From the NCBI GenBank assembly GCA_001599295.1, contig BCGN01000010.1, positions 124,001 to 188,000 of the forward strand: a stretch of DNA of 64,000 bases, read 5' to 3'. This document shows, piece after piece, positions 22,150 to 34,858 of this stretch; the stretch's first letter is position 1, and each line of letters starts with the position of its first letter. The DNA is from Sporopachydermia quercuum (taxonomy: Eukaryota; Ascomycota; Sporopachydermiomycetes; Sporopachydermiales; Sporopachydermiaceae). A program made the translations under genes and the position numbers. Under the pieces are notes generated by a model. That model was given only the letters and a program-made list of their open reading frames with translations. It was not told the DNA's origin and ran no database searches.

Positions 22150-22594
22150 GCTTAAAATAGCTGTAAAAATAGTGTAAGATGTACTTGACTAAAATTTTCA
22201 ATAGAATTAATATGTACATAACGATCGCTTGTAGTAGATGTGATATGGATATAGTAGACGAGAAGCACTATAGGGTATTATAAGGTAATTGGTATATTGT
22301 AATGGCTCGTCTAGTGATGTGATAGCACTGATTTATACTACATGATTCAAATCAAGAAGGAGAAATATTGTACTTGTGAGCCAGGTGTTTACTGTGAATT
22401 CATGATGACAGCATTGAGCCAAACTTGCACTATGTCAAGACATTAGGAGATGGAGTTATTGGATAGTACAAAGAATAGTTTCAAATAACCAATTGATCAA
22501 ACGGCCATCTAATGTATCAAGTAACTGATATGATTATCATAACTCTTTTTAGACTTAAATTCGTACCATAATATAATACATTAAACATTAAATA
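22150..22594. other. Convergent 3' spacer
   Basis: A 445-base spacer between the YBP-like gene and HPC2. It is AT-rich, with probable poly(A) signals for both. Nothing else is seen. Confidence 0.5.
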
Positions 22595-23746
22595 TTAAGC
22601 TGCCTCCTTCCCATCTTTGGATTCTTTCTGCTCCTTCTGCTCCTTCTGCTCCTTCGNTTCCTTTGGCCGTATTTCCTTCAGTTTGGCCTCTTTTGGTTCA
22701 ACTGTTGTTTCTTTTGAATCTTTGCCATCTTTTCCAGCCTTTGGATCCTTCTTTTCCTTGGAATCTTTAGTTTCCTTTGATTTATCTGATTGAGCTTTCT
22801 TTCTTCCTTTATTTTCGGTAGAAGCAGTGGCAGTTTTTCGTTTCCTCTTGACGTCAGGTCCACCGGCAGAATCTTTTCCAACCTTCCGTTTAGTTCCGTC
22901 GGCTCTTTCAATTGTTGCTTCTTGTCCTTCTTCAATGACAGGACCCCAATAGACAAAAAAACCATCTTTTGTAGCAGCAGCTTGCTCTTCCCAGTATAAT
23001 TCAGAATCGTCAATAAAAGGATCATTCACATCATATTTGCCTTCCACATTACGTTTCTTCCGAGTATTCTTCGATTCCTTATCTTTTTCCTTCTCATCAT
23101 CTTTCTCATCATCATCGTCAGAGATGTCGTCAAGATCAAGCTGATATTTGGTTCCAGCATGGACAGCATCCCAGCCGTATTTCTCTTCAGCCAGCTTTAA
23201 TACATTTACAATAGTTTGCGTTGGTGTTCCATCTTTTGATTTATCTAGTTGAATATCCAGCACAATCACTGGTTTATCTGTATCTGATTCAGTTGATTTA
23301 AGAATAGTTGATCCTGAAAGAAGACCTGGTAAATTTAAACGTTTTGTAGGAGCCTGAGCTTTCTTTCTGGGTTTTGCTTTCCCTTTCTGAGAAGACGATG
23401 ATACATCATTAGGGTCGGCTGTGTCTTTAGCAGTCTTAGCAATAGCATCTACTTGTGCCGGTGTTGCACCTGAAGTACTAATGGTAGGAGTTTGGTCGTC
23501 AGAGATCAATGACGATATAGATAGTGCGCCTGTCATGTTAGATTTGCTGATATTGTATGTATTCTTTTCTTAGGAGAAGAAATTAAAGGATGAGAGATAT
23601 ACAACCACGGTTTTGAGATATGTCCCATTAACCACGAGGATGATAGGAGATCAATAGAAATGAGTTTAACAACTAATCGGAACGGCTATTCAATGAATGG
23701 TCGTTGAAATTTGGTAGTTATCAAGTTACATACCTCTAGCTGCCAT
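22595..23746 (-). CDS. HPC2: HIR histone-chaperone complex subunit Hpc2 / ubinuclein family (probably 2 exons)
   Basis: The signature is the Hpc2-related domain at about residues 165-205: KYDVNDPFIDDSEL, EEQAAATKDGFFVYWGP. This motif binds Hir proteins and histone H3.3/H4 in ubinuclein and Hpc2. The HIR complex deposits H3-H4 outside replication and represses histone genes. The remainder is low-complexity: an acidic block before the domain and a long Lys-rich tail with KEQ repeats. A start at 23536 is possible, but ATGGCAGCTAGAG followed by GTATGT at 23746-23734 and TCTAACATGACAG at 23530 form a good intron. Spliced, the protein begins MAARGALSISS and has 315 residues (exons 23746-23734 and 23529-22595). 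S. cerevisiae Hpc2 is about twice as long. Confidence 0.9.
22626..22661. repeat. 9-base tandem repeat inside HPC2 tail
   Basis: Three perfect TTCTGCTCC units plus a fourth degenerate one (with an N) encode the KEQ/KEQKE run near the Hpc2 C-terminus. Confidence 0.8.
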
Positions 23747-24526
23747 TTCTCATAGATGAAGAAAGGGTGAGTCAGATAAGTACTCCAGCGATCGTCAGCT
23801 CCAGTGTAAGTGTATATTTCAATAGTATCGTAAATACCTTTAGTTAGTGCATAATTCTAATACAACAGATATAGTAAACACACGTCAAAGGAGATTCGAT
23901 CGTCAACATTCTTAAACAGGAACACCGTCAACAGAAATCAGTCTCTTTATTGCTTTCAATCGACTTATAACACCTTACCTATTCTCCAAATAAACAATAT
24001 CTTTCTGCTATTAGCTTCATCGCATTTGAGTCTTCTGAACCGCCCACCAGTATTTAATAATGATAACGTCAACAGAATTGCAACCTCAGTACATATGCGC
24101 TATCTGATTTGAGACGGGAAATGAATTGAATTGGGGGTAAATCTGGGGACTGTTAGGATGACAATGATTGTGGCCTGACAGGAATGGTGAAATGAAGGTG
24201 AAGAAGGTTAAAGTGAGCGTGGAGATAAGTGTAGGTGAGTGGGGACATGAGCGGTGGGAGGAGATGTGGATAGGGAGCTCAGGAGCATTTGATTGGATTC
24301 TAATTGAAAAACTGTGGAATGGTTGTATGAGTATATTTGGGATAATTTAAAAGCTGGTCAGTTAAAATACCTAGGGTATTGGGATAGTTGATATTGGCTT
24401 GGTTGAAGGCTATTTTCTGCAGTAGTACTTGGTGATATGATACCCAAACAGCAATAAAGCCTTCTGCCTCTTGAGTTATTTTTGAAGAACTGTAAATAAA
24501 GGAGTATTGATTAAACTTCAACAGAA
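23747..24526. promoter_or_regulatory. Divergent spacer, HPC2 and mitochondrial kinase gene
   Basis: A 0.78-kb region between divergent starts. A purine-rich GA stretch at about 24180-24290 is present, but the frame over it (24168-24350) is not convincing. Confidence 0.4.
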
Positions 24527-25993
24527 ATGAATGGTATCAACAGGCTGAGAAGCCTGAAACCTGATTACAGGCTACTAGCGAAGTGCCATCGGAACAGGTT
24601 CCATACTTGTACACCACTGTTGTCCGAACTAAGCGATATGGATATCGACAAACTAATTGCAAGGGATCTAGACGTTGATATGGTATCGCCTTTTGACATT
24701 ACATCGCAATATATCAATGCTACACATTTTTATCAGAACACAGTTTTAAAAGACTGGGCATCTAAGGACCCACATGCTATTTCACTCAGACATCTTGCGT
24801 TCTTCGGCAAGAAGCTCACACCAGCTAAGCTAATTGCATCAGCCAACTTTGTGAGAACAGAACTACCTATCCGGATGGCTCATAGAATTAGGGAAATGCA
24901 GACTCTTCCTTTCGGTCTAGTGAACAATTATCATATGACAAGAGTATATCATATTCTATACAACTCATTTAACAACCTGCGAAAGTTCCCTCCAATTAAA
25001 ACGTTACAAGAAAATGATAAATTTTGTTTACTGCTGGATCAATTACTGAGAGAACATGTAACATCTCTACCTCACTTGATGATAGGCATATTAGAATGTG
25101 GATTGGAAAAATATGAATCGTTTCCAGGAGCGAGACTTGATGATTTTATCTCATTAGCTTTGAGAAGTCGTATTTCAAGACGTTTGATAGCTGAAGAACA
25201 TATTTCTTTCTCTGAAATGTTTAAAAGCAATCCCAATGACAACGGGCATAGACCCCCTGATTATATTGGAGAGATGTTCTTCAAATGTCCATTATTTGAA
25301 TCATTAACACGTTGTTCTAATATTGCAGCTGAATCCGTTAAACTTCTTTTCCCAGATGAGCCATTACCAGAGCTTATTATTGAAGGAGAAGATGTTACTT
25401 TCTCATTTATGCAGTCACATTTAGATTACGTTCTTGGTGAAGTTCTAAGGAACTCGTATGAAGCAAATGTTCGTCATAGTGTCATGAAGAATGGAAGAAA
25501 ATCAGGTATCACTCCAGGACAAGTTCAAATAGGTATTAGCATGGACGAAAAGCATATTTTTGTCAGAGTCAGTGATAATGGAGGAGGACTTGCAAGAGAA
25601 AGATTAGAAGAAGTTTGGAGTTTTGCTAAAGAAGTAGAAGAATGCCGAAGAATTATAAAATCGTTACAAGATCTTCCTGGAATGGATGAATTATTGAAGC
25701 CAGTTTATAATGACTTCCAGATTAATGGTTCAATAAGTGATCCTTTTGGTCAAATGGGACATATCTCAACAAGGGATGGCTCAGATCGTGATTCCCACGT
25801 ATCTTCGTTATCATCATTCACATATAGACACCCAAAATTTAGAATAGGATTGGGTCTACCTATGTGTAAGGTGTATACGGATTATTGGAACGGCTCAATT
25901 GACATGAAGAGCTTAGAAGGGTACGGATGTGATACAGTATTGAAACTGGCTAGACCTGGTGTTGACGAGAAGAATCAACTAGATAGAGCATGA
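24527..25993 (+). CDS. Mitochondrial protein kinase of the PDH/BCKDH kinase family (Pkp1/Pkp2 type)
   Basis: A 488-residue GHKL-fold kinase. The ATP site is complete: N-box GEVLRNSYEANVRHS, G1 box DNGGGLARE and G2 box GLGLPMCKVYTDYWNG, followed by a GYGCDTVLKL strand. The N-terminal four-helix region contains PFGLVNNYHMTRVY and IMIGILECGLEKYE-like segments typical of pyruvate dehydrogenase kinases. The first 30 residues are basic and Ser/Thr-containing, consistent with import into the matrix. These kinases phosphorylate and switch off the E1-alpha subunit of pyruvate dehydrogenase. Length fits S. cerevisiae Pkp2 (about 490) better than Pkp1 (about 394), but I cannot separate the two by eye. 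An insertion rich in Ser and Asp precedes the G2 box. No intron. Confidence 0.88.
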   Translation: MNGINRLRSLKPDYRLLAKCHRNRFHTCTPLLSELSDMDIDKLIARDLDVDMVSPFDITSQYINATHFYQNTVLKDWASKDPHAISLRHLAFFGKKLTPAKLIASANFVRTELPIRMAHRIREMQTLPFGLVNNYHMTRVYHILYNSFNNLRKFPPIKTLQENDKFCLLLDQLLREHVTSLPHLMIGILECGLEKYESFPGARLDDFISLALRSRISRRLIAEEHISFSEMFKSNPNDNGHRPPDYIGEMFFKCPLFESLTRCSNIAAESVKLLFPDEPLPELIIEGEDVTFSFMQSHLDYVLGEVLRNSYEANVRHSVMKNGRKSGITPGQVQIGISMDEKHIFVRVSDNGGGLARERLEEVWSFAKEVEECRRIIKSLQDLPGMDELLKPVYNDFQINGSISDPFGQMGHISTRDGSDRDSHVSSLSSFTYRHPKFRIGLGLPMCKVYTDYWNGSIDMKSLEGYGCDTVLKLARPGVDEKNQLDRA

Positions 25994-26243
25994 GTAATGT
26001 TATTTCAGATGACGACGTGCATAGGTTAGGTTCTGCTTATTACTTGCTAATTGGTCTGACATATCATATTACGCTTATAGACCTGAGACTTCTAGAATGC
26101 ATATATGAACAAAAGGATAACTAAATAAATATAGATTGATGAATGACAAATAAATAAATATGTAGGGTTATTACACAAGACACTAGGAAAAATCATCTAT
26201 TCGAGATTAGAACAAAAAGATCACCAAGGATTGATTTATGTTA

Positions 26244-27007
26244 CTACAAAAATAGAAGACCTGTACCAACTAAGGCAGTAAGACCAAGAACAGTGTAACC
26301 AGTCTTGTAGACACCCTTAATTGTTAGTTCTCTGGCAGTATCCCAAATCAAATGTCTCACACCGTTAAAGACGTGGTAAGTGAAAGGATAAGAGAAAATA
26401 GCCTTCAGTCCGAGTTTAACAGCAAATGGAAGTCCTGCAATCAGGCCAACTAAAGAGGCAGAGTTGAATCCCAATCCCAAAAGATCTGAAGCAGCGTATG
26501 TGAGAGTTAAAGCATAGAATCCACCAGCTAAAATTACGCCAGTGATACGGTGGGCACCAGACATAACAAATGTGATTTGTTTCTTGTAGATGGAGATATG
26601 AGGGGAAATAGGTCTATTAATACGTTGAGCCTTCAAGATTTCTTGCTCTTCAGCATCAGAGGCATGAACAGTGCTAACAGCTCTAAATTCATTGATTAGT
26701 AAATGGTTCTCAGTCAACTTACTGCATATTATACTGATTACAATGGATACTCACCTTGCTTGAAAAGTGATCAATGGAGCAGCTCTCATAATAGGAGTCT
26801 TGAAAGCAGGTGCTAATAATTCGTTAGTTACTAATCATACATTGTAATACCGGTTACTACATCTTCTTGTTCTTCCAGTGAACTAACCAATTCTAGTAGA
26901 ATAATAAGAAACCGCTGTTTCTCGTATAGCCAATCACAAGACTCTGTCAATCACAACATATTATATTACATACCTCTCAAGATTGAACAAGTTCTGTAAG
27001 CCAACAT
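26244..27007 (-). CDS. SDH3: Succinate dehydrogenase cytochrome b subunit Sdh3 (3 exons)
   Basis: Exons 27007-26974, 26812-26755 and 26682-26244 give 176 residues. The first two exons and the start of the third encode a basic presequence (MLAYRTCSILR, then APAFKTPIMRAA). The mature part carries family motifs: RPISPHISIYKKQ, the quinone-site SGAHRITG, and YHVFNGVRHLIWD, where the first His is the expected haem ligand. Three hydrophobic helices follow. Sdh3 anchors complex II in the inner membrane with Sdh4. Intron 1 has GTATGT and AACTAAC...TTAG; intron 2 has GTGAGT and TTACTAAT...TTTAG. The longest single frame starts within intron 2 and lacks the targeting signal. S. cerevisiae Sdh3 has 198 residues. 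Confidence 0.95.
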
Positions 27008-28166
27008 CGTGTATACTATTCTCAGTCCTCTAAATCAAATGTATGGTTACCTAGAATATATACTAAACAGTAGTACAAAAAATCCTTGTTTGGACTCTCA
27101 TATAATTTACTTTCTAATGTAGTAGTGATGGTGATGGATGTTATCCCGCATAGAAAGCTCTCTAATAAAGAGAAAATGGGGAACAGAAAATGGAGTATCA
27201 GATTTCCGTATAGAGAGTATACTTAAAATATTATTCGCAAGAAGAGTTTATATCTGGGGAAAAGGAGAGAGATAGGGTCTGTATAAAAAAATGATGGAGG
27301 ATAGACATTATAGAAGGATCTAGCTTGCTTACCGATTTCTTCCGGTGGGCGAGGTTTTAAAATCATTGCACCCGTAAACCTATGAATACGCTAAACGAAG
27401 ACCCTTTTCTCAAAATGGTGGTATTTGTGTAATATACTTTTGCTTTGTTTCTATTGGTTATCGGACAATATTCGGATAGTAAAAGAATCTACTGGTTATG
27501 TGAATACCCCCTCGTTTTGTTGTTATCTCATTTATTAATTATCATATATTTTTATTTAGAACTTGGTCCATAATCTAATTGCATACTGGAGGTCTGTATA
27601 GCAATAATAATAAAATTTCTATCTCTAAGCTCAATTTTTCATTTAAAACCAATGATTTGTTCCATGCATTCACGATCAGCTTTATCCCATTGGCTCTGGT
27701 AAATGTCTGAGTTAATATTCGATGTAGATGCAACTGAGATGAGATGTGAAATCAGGTTGTCTGTCCTTAAAAGCTTTCAAATTAGCTGTCTGGTGTTACC
27801 ATTGTTGGGACTAATCGAAGTGAAATTTAAGTATCGATGATCCAGAGTAGATAAGGAAATAGGTGATAAACCAAGTGATTATATTGTTGAGAAGATATTT
27901 CATTTCTCACTATTGAAGGGATCTGTTACGAAGGTTTTATGAATCTTTGGCTACAGGTATGATATTATATTACTAAATTACAGATTTGGTTTCAATCTAA
28001 AACACATTTTCAGGACCAAAACGATGCTATACAACTAAGCAATAATTGGTGTTCCCAATCTAATTCATATGTAGCTTTCTTATAACCAAATAAAATATAT
28101 ATAACCAACCTACCAATATCTAACTTAACCCGTAAAGCCTATGTAATTAATGAATACTACTGAAAT
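27008..28166. promoter_or_regulatory. Upstream region of SDH3
   Basis: A 1.16-kb spacer between SDH3 and the MDG1-like gene. Read on the minus strand, a CCAAT box occurs at 27457-27453, about 450 bases before the SDH3 start. This fits control by the HAP complex, known for respiratory genes, but a single CCAAT is weak evidence. A CCCCT (STRE-like) pentamer lies near 27508. No gene is seen. Confidence 0.35.
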
Positions 28167-28809
28167 TCAAATCTCAAATAAACCCTGAATACCCCTGGAA
28201 AANGTTGAAGCACCCCCATCTAATGTTCCTGTAATAAGATAACCAATTTGAGCCACTTTACTTGGACTTCTTCTTGTTGATCCATCCCAATTTGTTAAAG
28301 AAGGGATCAGTGTTGGATCAGAGTCTACCAATACATAATCATTAAGATCATAGTGGTTTGCACTTTCATCGTGGCTGCTCGTGGTCTTCCTTATAACTGG
28401 CCTTTCCTCTGTGATTTCTTCCGCTGTTGGTTGATTCTCATCCAACAATTGAGAGGGATATAAAACATTATTGGTGATTTTATCTGAACCAGTCACCGTT
28501 TGGATATGTGATGCTGTGACCCAATTTCCATCAATAATAAACTTGAACTGAATCTCCTCTCTGGGTAAATTATCCACACATAGTTCAAAAGCCTTTGATA
28601 ATTTGTTTAGTCGGATAAGCTCCCAATTATTAAAAGTNCCAGCAATGAACACCTCTTGAGGTGCATTGTTGTTTTCAATGGGCCTATAATGTTAGTATTA
28701 CCATTCATTTGTAGTATGAAAGAAACTGGACACAACAAGCCTCAGCTCTCCTATCAGCAACAGGACCCGTTTTCGTGTGTCAAACTTACCACGTAAATAG
28801 GTATTTCAT
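28167..28809 (-). CDS. CBM48 (AMPK-beta glycogen-binding type) protein, Mdg1/Crp1-like (2 exons)
   Basis: Exons 28809-28790 and 28683-28167 give 178 residues. Exon 1 encodes MKYLFT plus two bases (GTAAGT donor); exon 2, after ATACTAACATTATAG, starts with WPIENNNAPQEVFIAGTF. The joined MKYLFTWP...EVFIAGTFNNWE...FELCVDNLPREEIQFKFIIDGNWV is a CBM48 fold, as in AMPK-beta subunits and in yeast Mdg1 and Crp1. The codon with an N in FIAGTF is GGN, so the residue is glycine. Mdg1 affects pheromone signalling and Crp1 binds cruciform DNA; both are longer (over 350 residues), so this shorter protein may be a reduced relative. The C-terminal half is acidic and low-complexity. Confidence 0.82.
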
Positions 28810-30388
28810 TGGTATGTTTTATAAAATACATATATCAGACAAATCAAAATAGTGATTTAATCTATTTTTTGCTTAGTTGATTTAATCTTTTAGGAGTCAT
28901 GATTATGTTTGAAAGAAAACAAAATTGATTTCTAGAAATCAAGTAGGAAAAAGTATAAAAAGAGAGGAATGAAATAAAAGTAATGTTTCACTTGCTAAAA
29001 GTTAGCTAATTACTGTTTTAGCCAAATGGCATTTTCTGTTACATCGCGCGTATAAAAATAAATTGGTTTCTACGATATAATTATTATTGGAGTGTTTTCT
29101 TTCTTTCTTAAGCTAGATTTACCAATCAGGATCTTCAAGATTGATTTACTATTTGATTCGGTTTAAGGAAATTATATTTAATATAGAGAGATGTTCTTTT
29201 GGTTTGATCAATAATTTATTTGGCTGATAGTTTTTCTTCAATTGGTTGACTGTATAATTAAAGGACGGTGCAAAAGAAACTACACCATTTCCCCTTGAAC
29301 AAAAAGAGACATTAATCTGTTTACGCTAAGTTTTAGTTAAAACAGAGAGAATTTCCTTTTCATCCTCTTTTCTCATTCGGTCAATTTTTTCTAGTTTTGT
29401 GTGGCCAATCTTCTTTGTTTGTTTTGATTCTTCTTGACTATGTATCATCCTATTCTTTAAACGAAGCCAGACAAACAACAAGACCAATTGAGAATTGATA
29501 GAACACTTTCCTTTATACTTTCAGCATGTTAGCGGCTTGAAAGTATGTAGGAATAGGTGCTCAATACATTGCATTTCTTTGTCTATCATGTACTTTTCCT
29601 GATCGTTATATTTTTTCACATCTTCATAATAATCAAAATTTACTCATACATTTTTCTTATCAGACAAGAAGAGGCACAAGAAACAATAAAGTTTAATTGA
29701 TTATCCGTAATGAGATATATGCTTTGACCAACTAAAACAGCAGTTTAGGAGAATCAAGCAAACTAATTCAGTAATAAAACCCATTGGTAGTTATCCTAGA
29801 AATTATTATTTATATTATTATCTGCTTTACACATATATACAAATTCACAGCATAATAGGTACTGTTCATGAATTCTAGGAAAGTAAACTTGAACTTAATT
29901 ATACCAACTTCATGCCGATCGAACAGATAGTATTGATTTGTATATGCAAGATGCTGCAGAGTAGCCATATTTGGATTATGATTTCAGTTGTATGCAATTC
30001 AATTATATTACTAATTTTGGACCATGAATTAATGATGGTTAACGTGTGTTCACAATTAATGATGATGACGAATGAATGGTGAATCCAGATTTAGTGATCT
30101 GCTTGTAGTGAAGGATGAGAAAATACAAGAACCTTTGCTATCGCCAAGGATATAATCGATTGTTCAGTTCTTATAGAGCTTTTAAATATAGTAATTTGAC
30201 ATCAGGTAGTAAATCTTTCAACTAATAAGGTGAACAGATTAGGACTGTATGACAACCAGTTTTCACAGTGGGTTGATTGATCTAGAATCAAGAACTGCTT
30301 GATTTACTGACTGACATAGGATATAATAAAAGCTGACTTCTGAGCGACGATTTCAACCATAATAGCAATCAAAAACAGTTCAAAAAGC
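28810..30388. other. 1.6-kb intergenic region, no recognised gene
   Basis: Very AT-rich spacer between the MDG1-like gene start and the URN1 stop. No frame longer than about 60 codons looks coding, and no tRNA-like fold was noticed. It should hold the MDG1-like promoter. Confidence 0.5.
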
Positions 30389-31802
30389 TTACATAGCTTC
30401 TAAATATTTCCGTAGTCTTGTCAATGACATTCTAGGGTATTCTTCATCTTCCTTGATAGGAAAAATATAGAATTTTGGATTCTCAGTCAAATTTGGAGAG
30501 AGTGTTTGGAAAGATTCATGGCTTTCGGATAGAGCAATAGTGTCGTGTCCTGTTTTCGCTACTTTCTCCTTACTGGCTTTATGAACAAAGTCTTTGAAAA
30601 TTTCCACTTGTTCCTTCTTGGGTTTCTTCAATACTACAACCAATGTGTTAGTTAATCCTACTTGCATTCTGCTCAATTAATGTGTCAAAATGAACTTACT
30701 TGAAGTCAATCCTCGAAACAAGGACTCTTTCTCTACCTCTGTCAAAGACAATTGATTAATTTGTAAGGACTCTCGAAATGCGCGTTTGAAATCGATATAA
30801 AAGGGTGTCTTTTTGATATCTAGGTTCTTCCGAACAAATACTAAAAACTTTGTAGCATCCTGTGAACAATTAGTTAGAAATGAGGTTAATAGAATTCGTT
30901 AAAAACATATTCTTGATAGACAGATATACAGTCTTGACCATCTTCTTCCTCTGTACGTGCACTTACGGAGATATCATTATTTTGAGAGTCCTTCCCTTCC
31001 TGTTTCTCTATCTCTTCTTTAGCCCAATCATTGAAGAACTGTCTTCTTTGTTTATCACTTTCTGCCATAATATATAATTCAGAATCTGATATCTTCTTCA
31101 ACTCTGTAGCCCATAAGCCGTATGGATTTACGTTATACTCTGCAAATAATTGGTAGAAACTGTTCTTCATTGATTCATCGTCTACCTGCTTCACTAATTC
31201 ATCTGGGTTGTCACCGTCATCGTCTTCCTCCATAAGCTCCATAAACTCTGTATCAGATATGTTATTCTCCGACAATCCGCTTTCCTCCTGGGAATCTTCT
31301 TTGGAATCCTCCTCTGATAATTCCTCCGATTCTTCAGATTCTGGTTTCGTTTGGCCTCTGACATTCTCTATCGTCTCAACAATACCAGATTCCTTAAAAT
31401 TTGGTTCTTCCTGAATATTTCTCGTCATATACTCTTTGCTCTCAGCATCAGTTGTAACATTTATGTATTGCTGTAAGATCTCATATGACGTTCTTGCTGC
31501 TGCTATCGTTTCTATCACTGTATCTCTATCCAACTCTAAGAGACTCCTCAAGACATTCTCAGAAGGTGATGACCAAAACGATATGCCTGTTTCCACATTG
31601 TGTAGAAAAGGCCTTCCATTATCTTGTATTACCAAAATCCAAGGTTTTTCTGAAAGTTCAAGACTAAATCAACGGCGCTGGTTAGTCAAAATACTGGTTT
31701 ATAGATTATGACCTACAACTCAGACTGAGAGAAGATACGGTTCACCATCATACTTGCTTACACTTTCTTAGGTCTGATTTTTCGAGACTTTCGATTCATC
31801 AT
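30389..31802 (-). CDS. URN1: WW and FF domain protein Urn1, spliceosome-associated (4 exons)
   Basis: Four exons: 31802-31762, 31663-30967, 30859-30700 and 30633-30389, giving 380 residues. Exon 1 is basic (MMNRKSRKIRPKK). The junction completes a WW domain: LELSEKPWILVIQDNGRPF, then HNVETGISFWSSP. After an acidic Ser/Glu region comes an FF domain (FYQLFAEYNVNPYGLW...RRQFFNDWAKEE). Exons 3 and 4 supply a second FF-like module (DATKFLVFVRKNLDIKKTPF, then LKKPKKEQVEIFKDFV). WW plus FF is the layout of Prp40/Urn1 proteins, and the single WW fits Urn1, found with the yeast spliceosome. Introns use GTAAGC, GTAAGT and GTAAGT donors with CTAAC or CTAAT branch sites. Exon 1 is the least certain because its donor is GTAAGC. 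S. cerevisiae Urn1 is 465 residues. Confidence 0.85.
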
Positions 31803-33296
<1,494 letters not shown>

Positions 33297-33832
33297 TCGA
33301 TTCTTATCGGTGGAAATTTACTTATGTTTAATAATGATTGTACGAGCAAAACATCGATTTAATAGGCTGTTAGTATAAGATAAGGAGGAGCAATTAAGCA
33401 CCGTTCAATAGTATACATAGAATTTCCAGCAACCTTCCCAATAAATATTAGACATACTACATTTCCATTGGCTCGTTATTTATATTATCTATTCTGTATC
33501 TCCAACAATTCTAGAATAATTTATAGCATTTTGAATGTTCTTGGAAATCTGCAACTTTTCTCTTGTCCCATTATAGGTGTTATTTATGTGTGACTCTCAT
33601 TGCACCGACCACAAAAACTCCATATAAGATTTCTAAAAAAAGAGGTTCATTAGACATATCATGATTTTCTTGATGACTTTCTATTGATTAGCTGATTATT
33701 TTGACAGATTACTGGTCAGCTAGTGAAGATATATTAAATGATGTTGAACAATCGGCTCTGACTGAATTGAATTGAAAATTGACTTTAAAATGCGTCTAAT
33801 ATAACATTCTAATAGGATATAATCAGTAAACA
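33297..33832. other. Spacer between PRE9 and the TMEM170-like gene
   Basis: A 536-base AT-rich spacer (same strand), with PRE9 3' signals and the promoter of the next gene. Nothing else is seen. Confidence 0.45.
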
Positions 33833-34431
33833 ATGAGGTATGTAGAAATGAGTTCTTGTTTGAGTATGTGGTCATTCACGACTTGATAGAATGTATGTTT
33901 GATAACGCATAGTTGAGATATTCATATTGATGGAATGGTCTGAAATGGGTTTTCTCAGTATTTTTTTTCAATTAGTTTTGTTGCGAAGTTGTCTAACTGA
34001 ATGTTAGATCATTTGTTAGAGTAGGTGACCAGCCTTTGGGATATGTAACGCCTAAGTTTCCTTCTCTTCATTGGCCTTTCCATGATGAGATGTATGAGCT
34101 GTCCTTTTTATTTTACACATTTGATATATGGAAGTTTACGGTATTATGGACAATAATATTCTTCTTAGCGTTTTATGGGGCTGCTGGATTGTTAGCATGG
34201 TATAATCAACGGAAAACCGTAAAATTGTATGGAGCTCTGATTGTTTTCTCATATATTGTTATTGGCGCTTTTCAGGGAATGGTTAGCGGAACCATTGTTG
34301 GATTGCTGTTATCTGCAGTTTATAAAGCAGGGCTTTTTTCCATGTCAACATGGATTCCAATGACATGGGGAGCTGTGCAGATATTTTACGTGGTGCTATC
34401 AAGTTACTCTATGATGAGTGTGATTATGTAA
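33833..34431 (+). CDS. TMEM170-like integral membrane protein (2 exons, 5-base first coding exon)
   Basis: Exon 1 is ATGAG at 33833-33837, followed by GTATGT; exon 2 is 34020-34431 after TCTAACTG...TTAG. Together they encode 138 residues starting MRVGDQPLGYVTPKFPSLHW. There are three or four hydrophobic segments (about residues 34-56, 66-95, 112-135). The segment PSLHWPFHDEMYELSFLFYT and the later SGTIVGLLLSAVYKAG and WGAVQIFYVVLSSYS resemble the TMEM170 family, whose animal members shape ER and nuclear-envelope membranes. The yeast role is not known to me. The ATG could also be sought downstream, but exon 2 has no ATG before the conserved WPFHDEM part. Confidence 0.7.
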
Positions 34432-34858
34432 TGCAGGAAGTTAGCATTTGAATATTTTATCAAGGAGTTTTGAATATTTATGTCATGGGTTTTAATGCGG
34501 CTTGGGGTTAGATTAATTCTTTTGAAATAATGTGTTGCATTCAGAAGTATACTATAAATGATTACTTACTATTATCAAGGTTATTTAAGCTTGTTTGGAA
34601 CCAGTGATGTACAAGCAGAAAATTGTAAGGAATGAAAAATGTTGGGGATTAATTCATTATTATTAGTATAATGAGATAAAAACAAGATCGGAACCAAAGT
34701 TGAATTAAGAAGTATTAAGACTGCAAAAGATAAAAATTAGACATTAAACCGAACAACAAGAAAAAATCATGTTCAATAAACCCAATAAATTATTAAAGTA
34801 TTAATCTAAAAGCACTAAATTCATAAATCATGAAGAAAAGATCGCAACATATCATAGA
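34432..34858. other. Convergent 3' spacer
   Basis: A 427-base AT-rich spacer between the TMEM170-like gene and SVF1. Nothing recognised. Confidence 0.5.

Noticed and set aside
30389-30676. Separate 95-residue gene downstream of URN1
   Set aside because: It begins inside an intron; the frame after the GTTGTAG acceptor continues the second FF-like module of URN1.
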